DNA from: Linnemannia elongata | Lineage: Eukaryota > Mortierellomycota > Mortierellomycetes > Mortierellales > Mortierellaceae | Direction of reading: 5' to 3' | NCBI GenBank assembly: GCA_036320915.1 | Contig: JAXBDG010000008.1 | Span: forward strand, 186,001 to 250,000 | DNA length: 64,000 bases | Shown: in pieces, positions 22,635 through 35,200 of the stretch | How the letters are laid out: each line of letters starts with the position of its first letter | Numbering within the stretch: the stretch's first letter is position 1 | Translations under genes and position numbers: made by a program | Notes under the pieces: generated by a model | Told to the model about the DNA's origin: nothing | Database searches by the model: none | Seen by the model: the letters and a program-made list of their open reading frames with translations, nothing else

Positions 22635-25600
22635 ATGACCAAAAGCACGTTGACCGTTGACGAGCGCGACCGAGGCACGCCGGACGAGTGGATCGTTCGC
22701 GACCCGACTTTGATACGCCTGACTGGACGGCACCCCTTCAACGCCGAACCCCCAACCCAAGAACTGCTGAAGCATGGATTCCTCACACCATCCTCGATCC
22801 ACTATGTGCGCAACCATGGCACTGTACCTAACCTACAGTGGGAGACGCACAAGATCGAGGTCTCTGGGTATGTTCATGCAATGCGAGGTTATTTGCCATG
22901 CATGTTAATTTTAGTAGAGGATTACTCCTTCCTTTGTTCATTCTCTAACCTGTTTTGCTCACGCATACACACATACATTCCCTCTCTTTTCTTTTGCTCT
23001 GTAGCATGGTCGAGCACCCAATGACTCTATCGATGGATGAAATCGCAGCACTGCCGTCGGTCAAGCTGCCAGTCACCCTGGCCTGTTCGGGCAACCGCAG
23101 AAAGGAGCAGAACATGATTGCCAAGTCGGTGGGCTTCCACTGGGGTCCAGGGGCGGTCTCTACCAGTATCTGGCATGGTGTAAGGCTCGCCGAGGTGTTG
23201 CGCAAGTGCAGGATCAATTGGCCATCTTCAGCATCAACAACATCGCCGTCACCAATGACGCCTTCATCGTCCTCGTCGTCATCTGAGGATGGATCGCCGC
23301 CATCAGAACCACGGTTTGTTTGCTTCGAGGGTGCCGACCAACTGCCCTTTGGCTACTATGGTACTTGCATCCCTATTCAACGCGCCATGGATGAGTACTT
23401 TGATGTGCTCTTAGCCTACGAAATGAATGGCGAGCGGCTTGCTCCTGATCACGGCTATCCTCTCCGGTTGGTAGGTGGTCCTCAAAGCTCACTCACATTA
23501 AACAAAGGGAAAACATTACAATTGAAATATCGTTGATATGTCTAGGTTGCATTTCTCACCTCCTCTTCTTTCTCTCTTTCTCTCCTCTTTTTTTTTAATT
23601 CCCACTAAACACCTGTAGATTGTGCCTGGATGCATTGGCGGACGAGCGGTGAAATGGCTACAGCGTATTTTTGTTTCGGACAAAGAAGTAAGGGCCGTAC
23701 ACGCTCAGCACACTTGCCCTCCATTTTTCTTCGCAGAACCAAACATTGCTCTGCTAAACATACTTCTCTGTTTTTCTCTAATTTTTTTTCTCTCTTCTGT
23801 CGCCTAGCCCGACAATTACTATCACTTTCATGACAACCGCGTGTTGCCGCCCAACGTCGACAACTCGATCATGGCCTCTGCCTTGGACGCATGGCAAAAG
23901 GCAGACGACCTCATCTACGACTTCAACGTCCAGAGCGTGATCACTCACCCTGGCCATGGCGAGTTGGTCCCGCTCGACAGAGACACTGCCTACACTGTGC
24001 GCGGCTATGCCTACTCAGGCGCAGGTCATAAGATCAAGCGTGTCCAATTGTCTCTAGATGGTGGCAAGACCTGGCGCCTTGCTCAGTTGGACGACGACCA
24101 GGAAGAGGAAGAACACAAAAAACTCGGCATGGAACAAGACAGGAGCCGATTCTGGTGCTGGCGATTGTGGACACTGGATATCCAGATGAGTGAGCTTGTT
24201 GAGAGCGGTGGCGAGTTGGTCTGTCGGGGATGGGACGCCAACAATAACACACAACCGCAGACGACCGAGTGGAACTTGATGGGCATGATGCACAACGCAT
24301 GGTATAACGTCAAGGGTCGTATCGACGTGTCCAGGCCTTCTTCTCAGCATGAACAATCATCAACCAAGGATGGTCAGATTGAACAGTCACGTCATGCAGT
24401 GGTCTCCTACCGGTTCGAGCATCCGACGGTCGTCGACGAGGATCCTTCCGATATCGGCGCAGGTGGGTTTCAGAACAAAGGCTGGATGAAGCCACCGTCG
24501 CACGACCTACTGGATGTGACCACGCTAGGCGACAAGGTGCTAGAGGAACCAAATCCGTATCGGTTCACGCGAGCAATGGTGGCCAAGCACAAGAGTCACG
24601 GCGATGCCTGGGTAATTGTGCACAACAAGGTGTATGATTGCTCGGCCTTTCTGGACGAACACCCTGGTGGACCCGCTAGTATCTTGAGCGCCGCCGGTAC
24701 GAATGTCACCAAAGTTTTCAAGCAGATCCATTCCATCGACAGCCACGAGATCTTTGGCAACTATTTGCTGGGCGAGGTCGACGACTGTCATAGTGATAAC
24801 AGCGGCAATTGCAGCAGCATGAGCCCAGACTTGAGAGACAGCAACAACAACTACAGCAACAACAATAACAATAACAACGGACATTTTCTTTCGCCAGAAT
24901 GGCAGCCCATTCGCTTGGTCAAGAAGGACAGCATTTCGCACGACTCGCGTATCTTTCGGTTTGCGCTCTCCTCTCCCAAGATAAAGTTTGGTCTGCCCAC
25001 GGGCAAGCATGTATTTTTACGCGGCAAGAGCAAGAACGATGGCAAGATGTATGTCCGAGCCTACACACCAATCAGTGACGATGACAGCTTGCCTGGGTTT
25101 GCCGAGTTTTTGGTCAAGGTCTACAAGCCGGACAACGTTCACCCGCAGGGAGGTCATCTGTCGCAGGTGCTCGATTCACTCGAGATGGGTGAGACAATTG
25201 AGGTCCGAGGTCCTTTGGGTTCGTTCTTATATCTCGGTCATGGTCGCTGGACGTTTGGTACACATTCAGGACGCGCTTGTAGGATCGTCACCATGGCCGG
25301 CGGTACGGGCATCACACCTATCTACCAGCTGATCCGCGCTATTGCCATGGACCCCACCGATCGGACTGAGGTGCGATTCATTTATTCCAACAAGACCGAG
25401 GAGGAAATTTTGCTACGCGAGGAACTCCTCCAGTTGGAAAAAAAGAGCGCCGGTAGAGTCAAGATATGGTATGTTCCACTATTTGGATGCAATGAATGTG
25501 CGCTGCTCGTGGTTTTCTTGTACACGTGTATTGAATTGGCCATCTATTCTCCGTCATTATTCCATGGAAATAGCTTCACAGTCAGCGACCCATCCGAGGG

Positions 25601-25802
25601 CTGGAAGGGATGCAAGGGACACATTGACGAAAAGATGATCCGGGAGTACGGCACCTTTGATGACCATGAGACACTAAACCATGCCATTGACACCATCTCG
25701 GTCATGTGCGGACCACCGCCCATGATCGAGAAGGCCTGCTTGCCCAACGTAATCAAGATCTATGGCAAAGAAATGATGCGGATGCGTACATTCCATTTCT
25801 AG
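22635..25802 (+). CDS. niaD: Assimilatory nitrate reductase (Mo-pterin / cytochrome b5 / FAD-NAD(P)H)
   Basis: Reduces nitrate to nitrite with electrons from NAD(P)H. Five exons, 22635-22867, 23005-23470, 23619-23687, 23808-25468 and 25574-25802, join to 885 aa with no frame error. Residues 1-470 are the sulfite-oxidase-like Mo domain: ACSGNRR holds the Mo-ligand Cys, and GPGAVSTSIWHGV and IVPGCIGGRAVKWLQ are family blocks. The dimerisation part contains SLDGGKTWR. Residues about 505-580 are cytochrome b5, with FLDEHPGG and a second His about 30 residues on. After an Asn-rich linker, the FAD part has RAYTPISDDD and the NAD(P) part has AGGTGITPIYQ and MCGPPPMI. A Ser/Thr-rich insert of about 30 residues sits inside the Mo domain (about 149-180). 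No nitrite reductase or nitrate transporter is in the window. Confidence 0.96.
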
Positions 25803-26045
25803 GCTCAGATGCTACAGATTTTTTTTTGTTTCTTGCAGAATTATCCTAATAAAAGATATGGACTTACTGACGACGTCTACTTAGGTCGCTCTTTGCACCA
25901 TTCAGAAGTGATAGGAGACATATACGTAGATTTGTTGCTACTGACGATGTACAGTACAATCGTTTGTGCGTACTACGCATAGTTTTCGTGGCCTTTCAAG
26001 GCTATTTTGTTCCATAATATTGTTGACGATGATTAAGGCGAGGAA

Positions 26046-26754
26046 TCAAGGACGTCTACCTTTGGATATGACAGTTTCTTTACACCCTCGATCTTTGCTA
26101 TTGAAGTTTCTCAAATTCAACCTTCCGTGACCTCCAGAGTATATCGCCTGAGCCTCCGAGTCAAGCTGAATGGCATTCCTAGGATAGTAATGAGCTTGCA
26201 CAACATCCCCGACCATATGCAGCTCCAATCTGCCCTTGGGAAAAATACTCTCGCCAAGCGCAAGCAATTTGAGAACCATAGGCGAAATCTTTTGAGGGAC
26301 AGACACAGGCCAGTATACCTCCAACAACTGTTGCAGTTCAACGTAAGTCTCAGAAAGGTGCGGCCCGCAAGCCACCGCTTGTCCGCCCTTGTTGCAATCG
26401 GGATTACTGTTGCGAGTTGCTTCACAGTGATCGGGGTATGCTGCAGACGCAGCGACAGTACGACCTAGTGCTCTGAGGTGACAAGGTCCAGCTTTGTTCG
26501 CAAGTTGTGATATCAGTTTCCAACGTTGCGATGTCGGCCAGGAGGTGGTGAACAACGGAAGGGGCGTCAGATGCTTGATGAGCAGCGCTCGATATAGAAA
26601 GTGATAGTGAAGCAGTTTTCGGTGGCCGACTCACTGTGTGTGCGAGAAGACTGGCGAGGACGCTTGGTATGGGAGTGTCGTTGAGACTGGATCTGCACGA
26701 GCTGGAGTGGGTTGGTCGAAAAGAGTTAAAATAGTCATCCTGGGGCATAGCCAT
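26046..26754 (-). pseudogene. Frame-disrupted gene of unknown function, likely downstream member of a pair
   Basis: From the ATG at 26754 the minus strand encodes MAMPQDDYFNSFRPTHSSSC and a Ser-rich part, then VVHHLLADIATLETDITTCEQ, a coiled-coil-like helix. The helix continues as KLDLVTSE in a second frame. A third frame then carries ALGRTVAASAAYP, GGQAVACGPHLSETYVELQ and YWPVSVPQKISPMVLK onward. Protein-like composition in three successive frames points to two small indels. I do not recognise the family and see no catalytic motif. It could be a recent pseudogene or an assembly problem. A spliced solution is unlikely because no GT-AG pair fits the junctions. Confidence 0.45.
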
Positions 26755-27198
26755 GAGCGTGTCAGAGATGTCGTTGTTGCTATTGACCTTCAAGTTCTGG
26801 TTGCTTCTCGTGTTGGTGATCAAGGAGTTCGACTTGGTCGTTCAAGGCTGTTTGTGAATGAATGTTTGTGTGAGAAATGTTTGACTTTTGTATTTCAACA
26901 ACGCCACTAAAATTATCTTGCAAGGGAGAGTGTTTTTTTTGTTTTTTTTTGTTTGCGTGTTTATTTATCATAACTTGCAGCAGAGGAGGGAAGAAAGAAG
27001 TAGTAAAAAAAACACAGACAGAGTGTCTGTGGGGAAGGCAAATAAGACAGGAGCAGCAAATAAGAAGGAGGGATGTCAGCGACAAAAAAAAGAAAAGTGC
27101 TGTAAAGAGTAGCAAAAGATCCGTGTCAGCGAGCATCGAGATAGGTTGTTGATTGATTGGTGCCAAGCGATCGCAGTAAATGCGAAGATGTTTGTTCG

Positions 27199-28007
27199 TC
27201 AGACCGACAGCAATGGCCTTATAAGAGGGCACAAATAGAGAGGCAACAGAGGAAGAGATAACGTTGTAAGTCGTGAGAAGAATGGTTCTCCAGTCGAACA
27301 ATAAACGACAACAAGGAACATCATAAGAAAAATCGTCAATGCAAAGTATCTCATCTGAGCAGCAGTGCAGCTCGCTTGATCGGTAGCACACAACCTCCTT
27401 CTGCCATTTAATCACTTTCCTTGTTCTTTTCAAATACTCCAGGCGATCGAGTTCTCTCAGGATCTGAGGCAGGTCCTCCTCCACCACCCGAACATACTCG
27501 CCGACTTCATTATCGCGACGGTTCAAGCGAGCATGTCGTGCCTCAACATCCAGTCCCAGCACTGGATGCGATACAGTGGACAGGAGCTCGTTTAGAGTTC
27601 GTTTTTTTTTTGGATGAAAGGTTATTCTCCATACGCTGGATCGCCGTGTTCAAAGACCTCAAAGGGAGACTGGAAAAGGCTGGATCCGCCACAAAGACGA
27701 AGTGCATCATTTTCAGCTCAGTCACCCTCGCTGTAAACTCGTTGAGGCCCTCCTTCATGCGCTCAAGTCCGAGTACAGCTCGGTGTGTCGCCTAAGGAGC
27801 CTGGGGAGAAGATAGGGGCATCTTCAAGTCTAAGACTGGCGACGGCAATGCGGGTGATAGATCCCTGTGTCTTGAAGCCGAAGGGATTGGTGAAGATGTC
27901 TGGGTCTGGGTCTTGATTGTATCGGTGTCCTTGTTGCTCTTGTTGCTGCTGTCACTTTGGGTGTTGACCTCGAAGGGCTCGATGATGCTGTTGGTTGGAG
28001 CTGACAT
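27199..28007 (-). pseudogene. Frame-disrupted coiled-coil membrane protein gene
   Basis: Minus-strand reading from the ATG at 28007 starts MSAPTNSIIEPFEVN. The coding signal then moves to another frame (PDIFTNPFGFKTQGSITRIA, followed by RLEDAPIFSPGSLG). After about 27793 it moves to a third (GLERMKEGLNEFTARVTELK). At a run of ten A residues (27602-27611 on the plus strand as T) it shifts again to LNELLSTVSHPVLGLDVEAR and an acidic coiled coil (GEYVRVVEEDLPQILRELDR). One more shift leads into a transmembrane helix (MRYFALTIFLMMFLVVVYC). So at least four indels split one recognisable order: soluble N-terminus, coiled coil, single membrane span. Family unknown. Other genes nearby are intact, which argues for true decay, but the homopolymer makes sequence error possible at that site. 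Confidence 0.5.
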
Positions 28008-28055
28008 GGTTGTTTCTTGGGGAGGTTGGGTGTTTATTTGAAAGCTATCAGGCTG

Positions 28056-28330
28056 ATGAGTTCTCCCTCTCGGGTGGGTATCGCAATTAGCGAGATCTGA
28101 GGGCTGAGTGAGAGCATTTCCGAGCGTGGTTCAGGTGCTGGCAACGGCGCTGCCGTGTGCGACTGGTTCACTGGTCCCTCTGCTGCTTCCGACGGGGCGA
28201 GGCGAATGTCTTGAATCCGAGTTACAAGTGTCCCGGAAGAGCGGTTGTTGTTGTTGTAAGTCTTGAAGACCTTACGGATCTTGGGAGATGGGTTGACATG
28301 GCTGTTTTCGTGAGGATGGTGTGTGTGTGT
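28056..28330 (-). other. Coding-like stretch resembling the N-terminus of the neighbouring broken gene
   Basis: The minus strand encodes VFKTYNNNNRSSGTLVTRIQ and DIRLAPSEAAEGP, loosely alignable with FKTQGSITRIAVASLRLEDAP of the adjacent pseudogene. It has no ATG of its own in good context and ends at 28034. It may be a partial tandem duplicate. Evidence is weak. Confidence 0.25.
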
Positions 28331-28340
28331 GTGTGTGTGT
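28319..28340. repeat. (GT)11 microsatellite
   Basis: Eleven uninterrupted GT units. Confidence 0.9.
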
Positions 28341-28426
28341 GCGACAGAAAGAGAAAGAGGGAGAGAGAGGATGTGGAAGGTGTTTGTGAATTTGATGAAA
28401 GAAAACGCGCGATGGTGAAAACACAA

Positions 28427-29246
28427 AGAACGAACATGAACCTGTTATTGTGGTGCTGCACAAGTGATGACTGTGGGTATTAGAAAGCATTTCTCCCGCC
28501 ATATGTTCATCTTCATCCCTTTTTCGCCCTCTCTCCTTTCAATACCCACTCATACCCTTTGGGCTCCACCCACTGAAAAAATAGACCCGGGTAAGTATCA
28601 AACCCCTCCTCTTCAAGTAAAAGAAGAATGGAAAAGTTGATGATGATGATCAGTCATCCTTAGAAAAGGATGAGTTATTTGGTTTGTTAAAATATTTTTG
28701 TTGTGAGTACTCGACAGATAGACAGAAAAGATAGAGAGAAAGAGGTGAAAGTGAAGAATCGAAATATATAAAAGGACATGATGCTTTATTCTGTTGCTGT
28801 TATTGAGCTGTGGATACGGTTAGACAAGAGTGAATGCTTTTGCCTCCCCATGCAAAGAACCCTTTTGAAGACTACGAGACTATATCTTGCTTCAAAAGTC
28901 ATAACATCCAGGCGCGTTTAGACGCGCTCTCAGAACCTTCCATATGTCATGCAGCACTCAATACAATGCAATACTCCCTTCATTTCTTATAATCTCTATT
29001 AAACTTTGTCAGCATACTCTTTGTTGAAAAATTCATGCATGGTGAAAACTTCAGAAGAGTGCAATCATTCACGGGCTTGAGCGAGCAGAAGACGTCAAAA
29101 GACTTAATTCATCCGACATGTTTGGAGGCCAATGAAAATTTATATTATAGCTATTGTTTTAGAACTACCTACAACACCTCGCCGAAAAAGCAGGAAACCG
29201 GGAAAGGGAACTTGAAGCCTCCGTAAAAGAGAGCCGGGGAGACAGC
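28427..29246. other. Intergenic region
   Basis: About 800 bp of AT-rich DNA between the broken minus-strand genes and the 3' end of the giant Gly/Ser protein gene. No feature supported. Confidence 0.5.
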
Positions 29247-32200
29247 TTAATGATACTTGCCGCCAATGACTTTCAGACAGCCATCAGACGACATGTGGGT
29301 GGGGCAGTCCTTCTTGTGTTTGCAGCAGCGCAAGCAATAGCGCTCGACCTTGGGCTTGAGTGAAAAGAAAGCAATAAGCGGGATGTTAGTCACCTGAGAT
29401 AAATCACAAACTTACATTAGCTTCAGTCTGAATTTCCTTACCTCAACCAGTTCCACAAAGTAGGGGTATCCGGAACACTTGGCTCCGGGGGGGAACTCAA
29501 TGTCGTACTGTCCGCCACCGTCGTGGCGTCGCAGATCGTAGGAATGTCGGTTGAATTTTCCAGTGATCTGCACATACTCCCTGTGGGTGTTATGCTTGAA
29601 ATTCAGACTCCTGATAAAGCGTTTGGACAGGATGCGCGCGTTGGGAGCCTGAGAAGTGGGCTTGTTGCAGTAGGTGATGGCAGAGTTCCCACTGTCACGG
29701 ATAGTCTGGCCACGCCATCTGGGCAGGAAGAGGCAGTACTCATTAGCCGATTTCAAGACAATGGTCTTGCCCGACGAGGAGGAATGGGCATGACCGTCAT
29801 GGCCAGAATATTCTTCATGGCCGTCATGATCAGAATGTCCGTCGTGACCGTCATGCCCGCCATTATCAGAATGTCCGCCATTGTCAGAATGTCCGTCGTT
29901 TCCGCCATTTCCGTCATTTCCGTCGTGACCAAGGATGGGATGGCCGCTAAAGCTGGAATGGCTGCCGGGGATAGGATGGCCGTCAAAGCCGTGGATGAGA
30001 TGGCCGTCATGTCCGTCGTGGGCAGGGATGGGATGGCTGCCCTGGATGGGGTTTGGATGGCTGAAATGTTCGGAGATTGGATGGCTGACATGTTCAGGGA
30101 TTGGATGGCTGCCCTGACCGGAATGACTGTCCTGGCCGGAATGGCTGTTATGGCCTGGAATGGGATGACTGCCCTGACCAGAATGGCTGTTATGGCCAGG
30201 AATGGGATGACTGCCCTGGCCGGAATGACTACCCTGGCCAGAATGGCTGTTATGGCCGGGGGTGGGATGGTTGCCTTGACCAGAATGACTGTTATGGCCG
30301 GGAATGGGATGACTTCCCTGGCCAGAATGACTACCCTGGCCAAAATGGCTGCTATAGCCGGGAATGGGATGACTGCCATGGCCGGAATGACTTCCCTGGC
30401 CAGAATGGCTGTTATGGCCGGGGATGGGATGGTTGCCTTGACCAGAATGAGTGTTATGGCCGGGAATGGGATGACTTCCCTGGCCAGAATGACTGCCCTG
30501 GCCAGAATGGCTGTTATGGCCAGGAATGGGATGACTTCCCTGGCCGGAATGACTACCCTGGCCAGAATGGCTGTTATGGCCGGAGATGGGATGGTTGCCT
30601 TGACCAGAATGAGTGTTATGGCCGGGAATGGGATGACTTCCCTGGCCAGAATGACTGCCCTGGCCAGAATGGCTGTTATGGCCGGGAATGGGATGACTGC
30701 CCTGACCAGAATGGCTGTTATGACCGGGAATGGGATGACTTCCCTGGCCAGAATGACTGCCCTGGCCAGAATGACTGCCCTGGCCAGAATGACTGCCCTG
30801 GCCAGAATGACTGCCCTGGCCAGAATGGCTGTTGTGGCCGGGAATGGAATGACTGCCTTGACCGGAATGACCGCCATTACCACCACTACCACTAATACCG
30901 CCGGTGCCGTGACTACCACCAGAGCTGCTAGCTCCTGAGCCGCTACCACCAGTGCTGCTACCACCAGAACCGCTGCCTCCAGAGCCGCTGCTACTGCCGC
31001 CGGTGCCGCTGCCACTAGTGCCGCTTCCTCCAGAGCCGCTTCCTCCAGTGCCGCTTCCACTAGTGCCGCTACCACCGGTGCTGCTGCCACCAGTACCGCT
31101 ACCACTAGAACCGCTACCTCCAGAGCCGCTACCACCGGTGCTGCTGCCACCAGAACCGCTGCTTCCAGAGCCGCTACCACCAGAACCGCTACCACTAGAA
31201 CCGCTACCTCCAGAGCCGCTACCACCAGAGCCGCTACCACCAGTGCTGCTACCACCAGAACCGCTGCCTCCAGAGCCGCTACCTCTAGTGCCGCTACTAC
31301 CAGTGCTGCTGCCACCTGTACCGCTACCTCCAGAGCCGCTACCACCAGAGCCGCTACCACTAGAACCGCTACCTCCAGAGCCGCTACCACCAGTGCTGCT
31401 GCCACCAGTGCCGCTACCTCCAGAGCCGCTACCACTAGTGCCGCCACCACTAGTGCCGCCACCACTAGTGCCGCTACCACCAGTGCCGCTACCACCAGTG
31501 CTGCTGCCACCAGTGCTGCTGCCACCAGTACCGCTACCTCCAGAGCCGCTGCTACTGCCGCTGGTGCCGTGACTACCACCAGAGCCGCCACCACTAGTGC
31601 CGCTACCACTAGAACCGCTACCACCAGAGCCGCTACCACTAGTGCCGCTACCACTAGAACCGCTACCACCAGAGCCGCTACCACCGGTGCTGCTGCCACC
31701 AGTACCGCTACCTCCAGAGCCGCTACCACTAGTGCCGCTACCTCCAGAGCCGCTGCTACTGCCGCCGGTGCCGTGACTACCACTAGTGCCGCTGCCACCA
31801 GTACCGCTACTTCCAGAACCGCTACCACCAGAACCGCTACCACCAGAACCGCTGCCTCCAGAGCCGCTACCTCCAGTACCGCTACCTCCAGAGCCGCCAC
31901 CACTAGTGCCGCCACCACTAGTGCCGCTACCACCAGTGCCGCTACCACCAGTGCTGCTGCCACCAGAACCGCTACCACTAGAACCGCTACCTCCAGAGCC
32001 GCTACCACCAGAGCCGCTACCACCGGTGCTGCTACCACCAGTGCTGCTGCCACCAGTGCTGCTGCCACCAGAACCGCTACCACTAGAACCGCTACCTCCA
32101 GAGCCGCTACCACCGGTGCTGCTGCCACCAGAACCGCTGCTTCCAGAGCCGCTACCACCAGAACCGCTACCACTAGAACCGCTACCTCCAGAGCCGCTAC

Positions 32201-35200
32201 CACCAGAGCCGCTACCACCAGTGCTGCTACCACCAGAACCGCTGCCTCCAGAGCCGCTACCTCTAGTGCCGCTACCTCCAGAGCCGCTACCACTAGTGCC
32301 GCCACCACTAGTGCCGCTACCACCAGTGCCGCTACCACCAGTGCTGCTGCCACCAGTGCTGCTGCCACCAGAACCGCTACCACTAGAACCGCTACCTCCA
32401 GAGCCGCTACCACCAGAGCCGCTACCACCAGAGCCGCTACCACCGGTGCTGCTGCCACCAGAACCGCTGCTTCCAGAGCCGCTACCACTAGTGCCGCTAC
32501 CACCGGTGCTGCTGCCACCAGTACCGCTACTTCCAGAGCCGCTACCACCAGAGCCGCTACCACTAGAACCGCTACCTCCAGAGCCGCTACCACCAGTGCT
32601 GCTGCCACCAGTGCTGCTGCCACCAGAACCGCTACCACTAGAACCGCTACCTCCAGAGCCGCTACCACCAGAGCCGCTACCACCAGTGCTGCTACCACCA
32701 GAACCGCTGCCTCCAGAGCCGCTACCACTAGTGCCGCTACCACCAGTGCTGCTGCCACCAGTGCCGCTACCTCCAGAGCCGCTACCACTAGTGCCGCCAC
32801 CACTAGTGCCGCTACCACCAGTGCCGCTACCACCAGTGCTGCTGCCACCAGTGCTGCTGCCACCAGAACCGCTGCCTCCAGAGCCGCTACCACTAGTGCC
32901 GCTACTACCAGTGCTGCTGCCACCTGTACCGCTACCTCCAGAGCCGCTACCACCAGAGCCGCTACCACTAGTGCCGCTACCTCCAGAGCCGCTACCACCA
33001 GTGCTGCTGCCACCAGTGCTGCTACCACCAGAACCGCTGCCTCCAGAGCCGCTACCACTAGTGCCGCTACTACCAGTGCTGCTGCCACCTGTACCGCTAC
33101 CTCCAGAGCCGCTACCACCAGAGCCGCTACCACTAGAACCGCTACCTCCAGAGCCGCTACCACCAGTGCTGCTGCCACCAGTGCCGCTACCTCCAGAGCC
33201 GCTACCACTAGTGCCGCCACCACTAGTGCCGCCACCACTAGTGCCGCTACCACCAGTGCCGCTACCACCAGTGCTGCTGCCACCAGTGCTGCTGCCACCA
33301 GAACCGCTACCACTAGAACCGCTACCTCCAGAGCCGCTACCACCGGTGCTGCTGCCACCAGTACCGCTACTTCCAGAGCCGCTACCACCAGAGCCGCTAC
33401 CACTAGAACCGCTACCTCCAGAGCCGCTACCACCAGTGCTGCTGCCACCAGTGCTGCTGCCACCAGAACCGCTGCCTCCAGAGCCGCTACCACTAGTGCC
33501 GCTACCACCGGTACTGCTGCCACCAGTACCGCTACTTCCAGAGCCGCTACCACCAGAGCCGCTACCACTAGTGCCGCTACCACTAGTGCCGCTACCTCCA
33601 GAGCCGCTACCACCAGTGCTGCTGCCACCAGTGCTGCTACCACCAGAACCGCTGCCTCCAGAGCCGCTACCACTAGTGCCGCTACTACCAGTGCTGCTGC
33701 CACCTGTACCGCTACCTCCAGAGCCGCTGCTACTGCCACCGGCGCCGTGACTACCACCAGAACCGCTACCACCAGAGCCGCTACCACCAGTGCTGCTGCC
33801 ACCAGTGCTGCTACCACCAGAACCGCTGCCTCCTGAGCCGCTACCACTAGTGCCGCTGCCACCGGTGCTGCTGCCACCAGTACCGCTACCACCAGTGCTG
33901 CTGCCACCAGTGCTGCTGCCACCAGAACCGCTACCACCAGAGCCGCTACCTCCAGAGCCGCTACCACTAGTGCTGCTACCACCAGAGCCGCTACCTCCAG
34001 AGCCGCTACCACTAGTGCCGCTACCTCCAGAGCCGCTGCTACTGCCGCCGGTGCCGTGACTACCACCAGTACCGCTGCCACCAGTACCGCTACCTCCAGT
34101 ACCGCTACCTCCAGAGCCGCTGCTACTGCCGCCGGTGCCGTGACTACCACCAGAGCCGCTACCTCCAGAGCCGCCACCACTAGTGCCGCTACCACCAGTG
34201 CCGCTGCCACCAGTGCCGCTGCCACCAGTACCGCTTCCTCCAGAGCCGCTACCACTAGTGCCGCTACCTCCAGAGCCGCTTCCATTAGTGCCGCTACCAC
34301 TAGTGCTGCTACCACCGGTGCTGCTGCCACCAGTACCGCTACCTCCAGAGCCGCTGCTACTGCTGCTGGTGCCGTGACTACCACCAGAGCCGCTACCTCC
34401 AGAGCCGCTACCTCCAGAGCCGCTACCACCAGAGCCGCTGCTACTGCCGCCGGTGCCGCTACCACTAGTGCCGCTACCACTAGTGCCGCTACCACTAGTG
34501 CCACTACCACCGGTGCTGCTGCCACCAGAACCGCTATCACTAGAACCGCTACCTCCAGAGCCGCTACCACCAGTGCTGCTACCACCAGAACCGCTGCCTC
34601 CAGAGCCGCTACCACTAGTGCCGCTACCTCCAGAGCCGCTACCTCCAGAGCCGCTACCTCCAGAGCCGCTGCTACTGCCGCCGGTGCCACTACCACTAGT
34701 GCCGCTACCGCCAGAGCCGCTTCCTCCAGAGCCGCTGCTACTGCCGCCGGTGCCATTACCACTAGTGCCGCTACCGCCAGAGCCGCTTCCTCCAGAGCCG
34801 CTGCCACCAGAGTCGCTGCTACTGCCGCCGGTGCCGCTGCCACTAGTGCCGCTACCACCAGTACCGCTACCTCCAGAGCCGCTACTTCCAGAGCCGCTAC
34901 CACCAGAGCCGCTACCACTAGTGCCGCTGCCACTAGTACCGCTTCCTCCAGAGCTGCTACCACCAGAGCCGCTGCTACTGCCGCCGGTGCCGCTGCCACT
35001 AGTGCCGCTACCGCTAGTGCCGCTTCCTCCAGAGCCGCTTCCTCCAGTGCCGCTTCCACTAGTGCCGCTACCACTAGTGCCGCTTCCTCCAGAGCCGCTT
35101 CCTCCAGTGCCGCTTCCATTAGTGCCGCTACCACCGGTGCTGCTGCCACCAGTACCGCTACCTCCAGTACCGCTACCTCCAGAGCCGCTACCTCCAGAGC

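Noticed and set aside
26046..28007. Normal splicing as explanation of the frame changes
   Set aside because: The frame switches occur within a few bases, without GT-AG pairs long enough to be introns.
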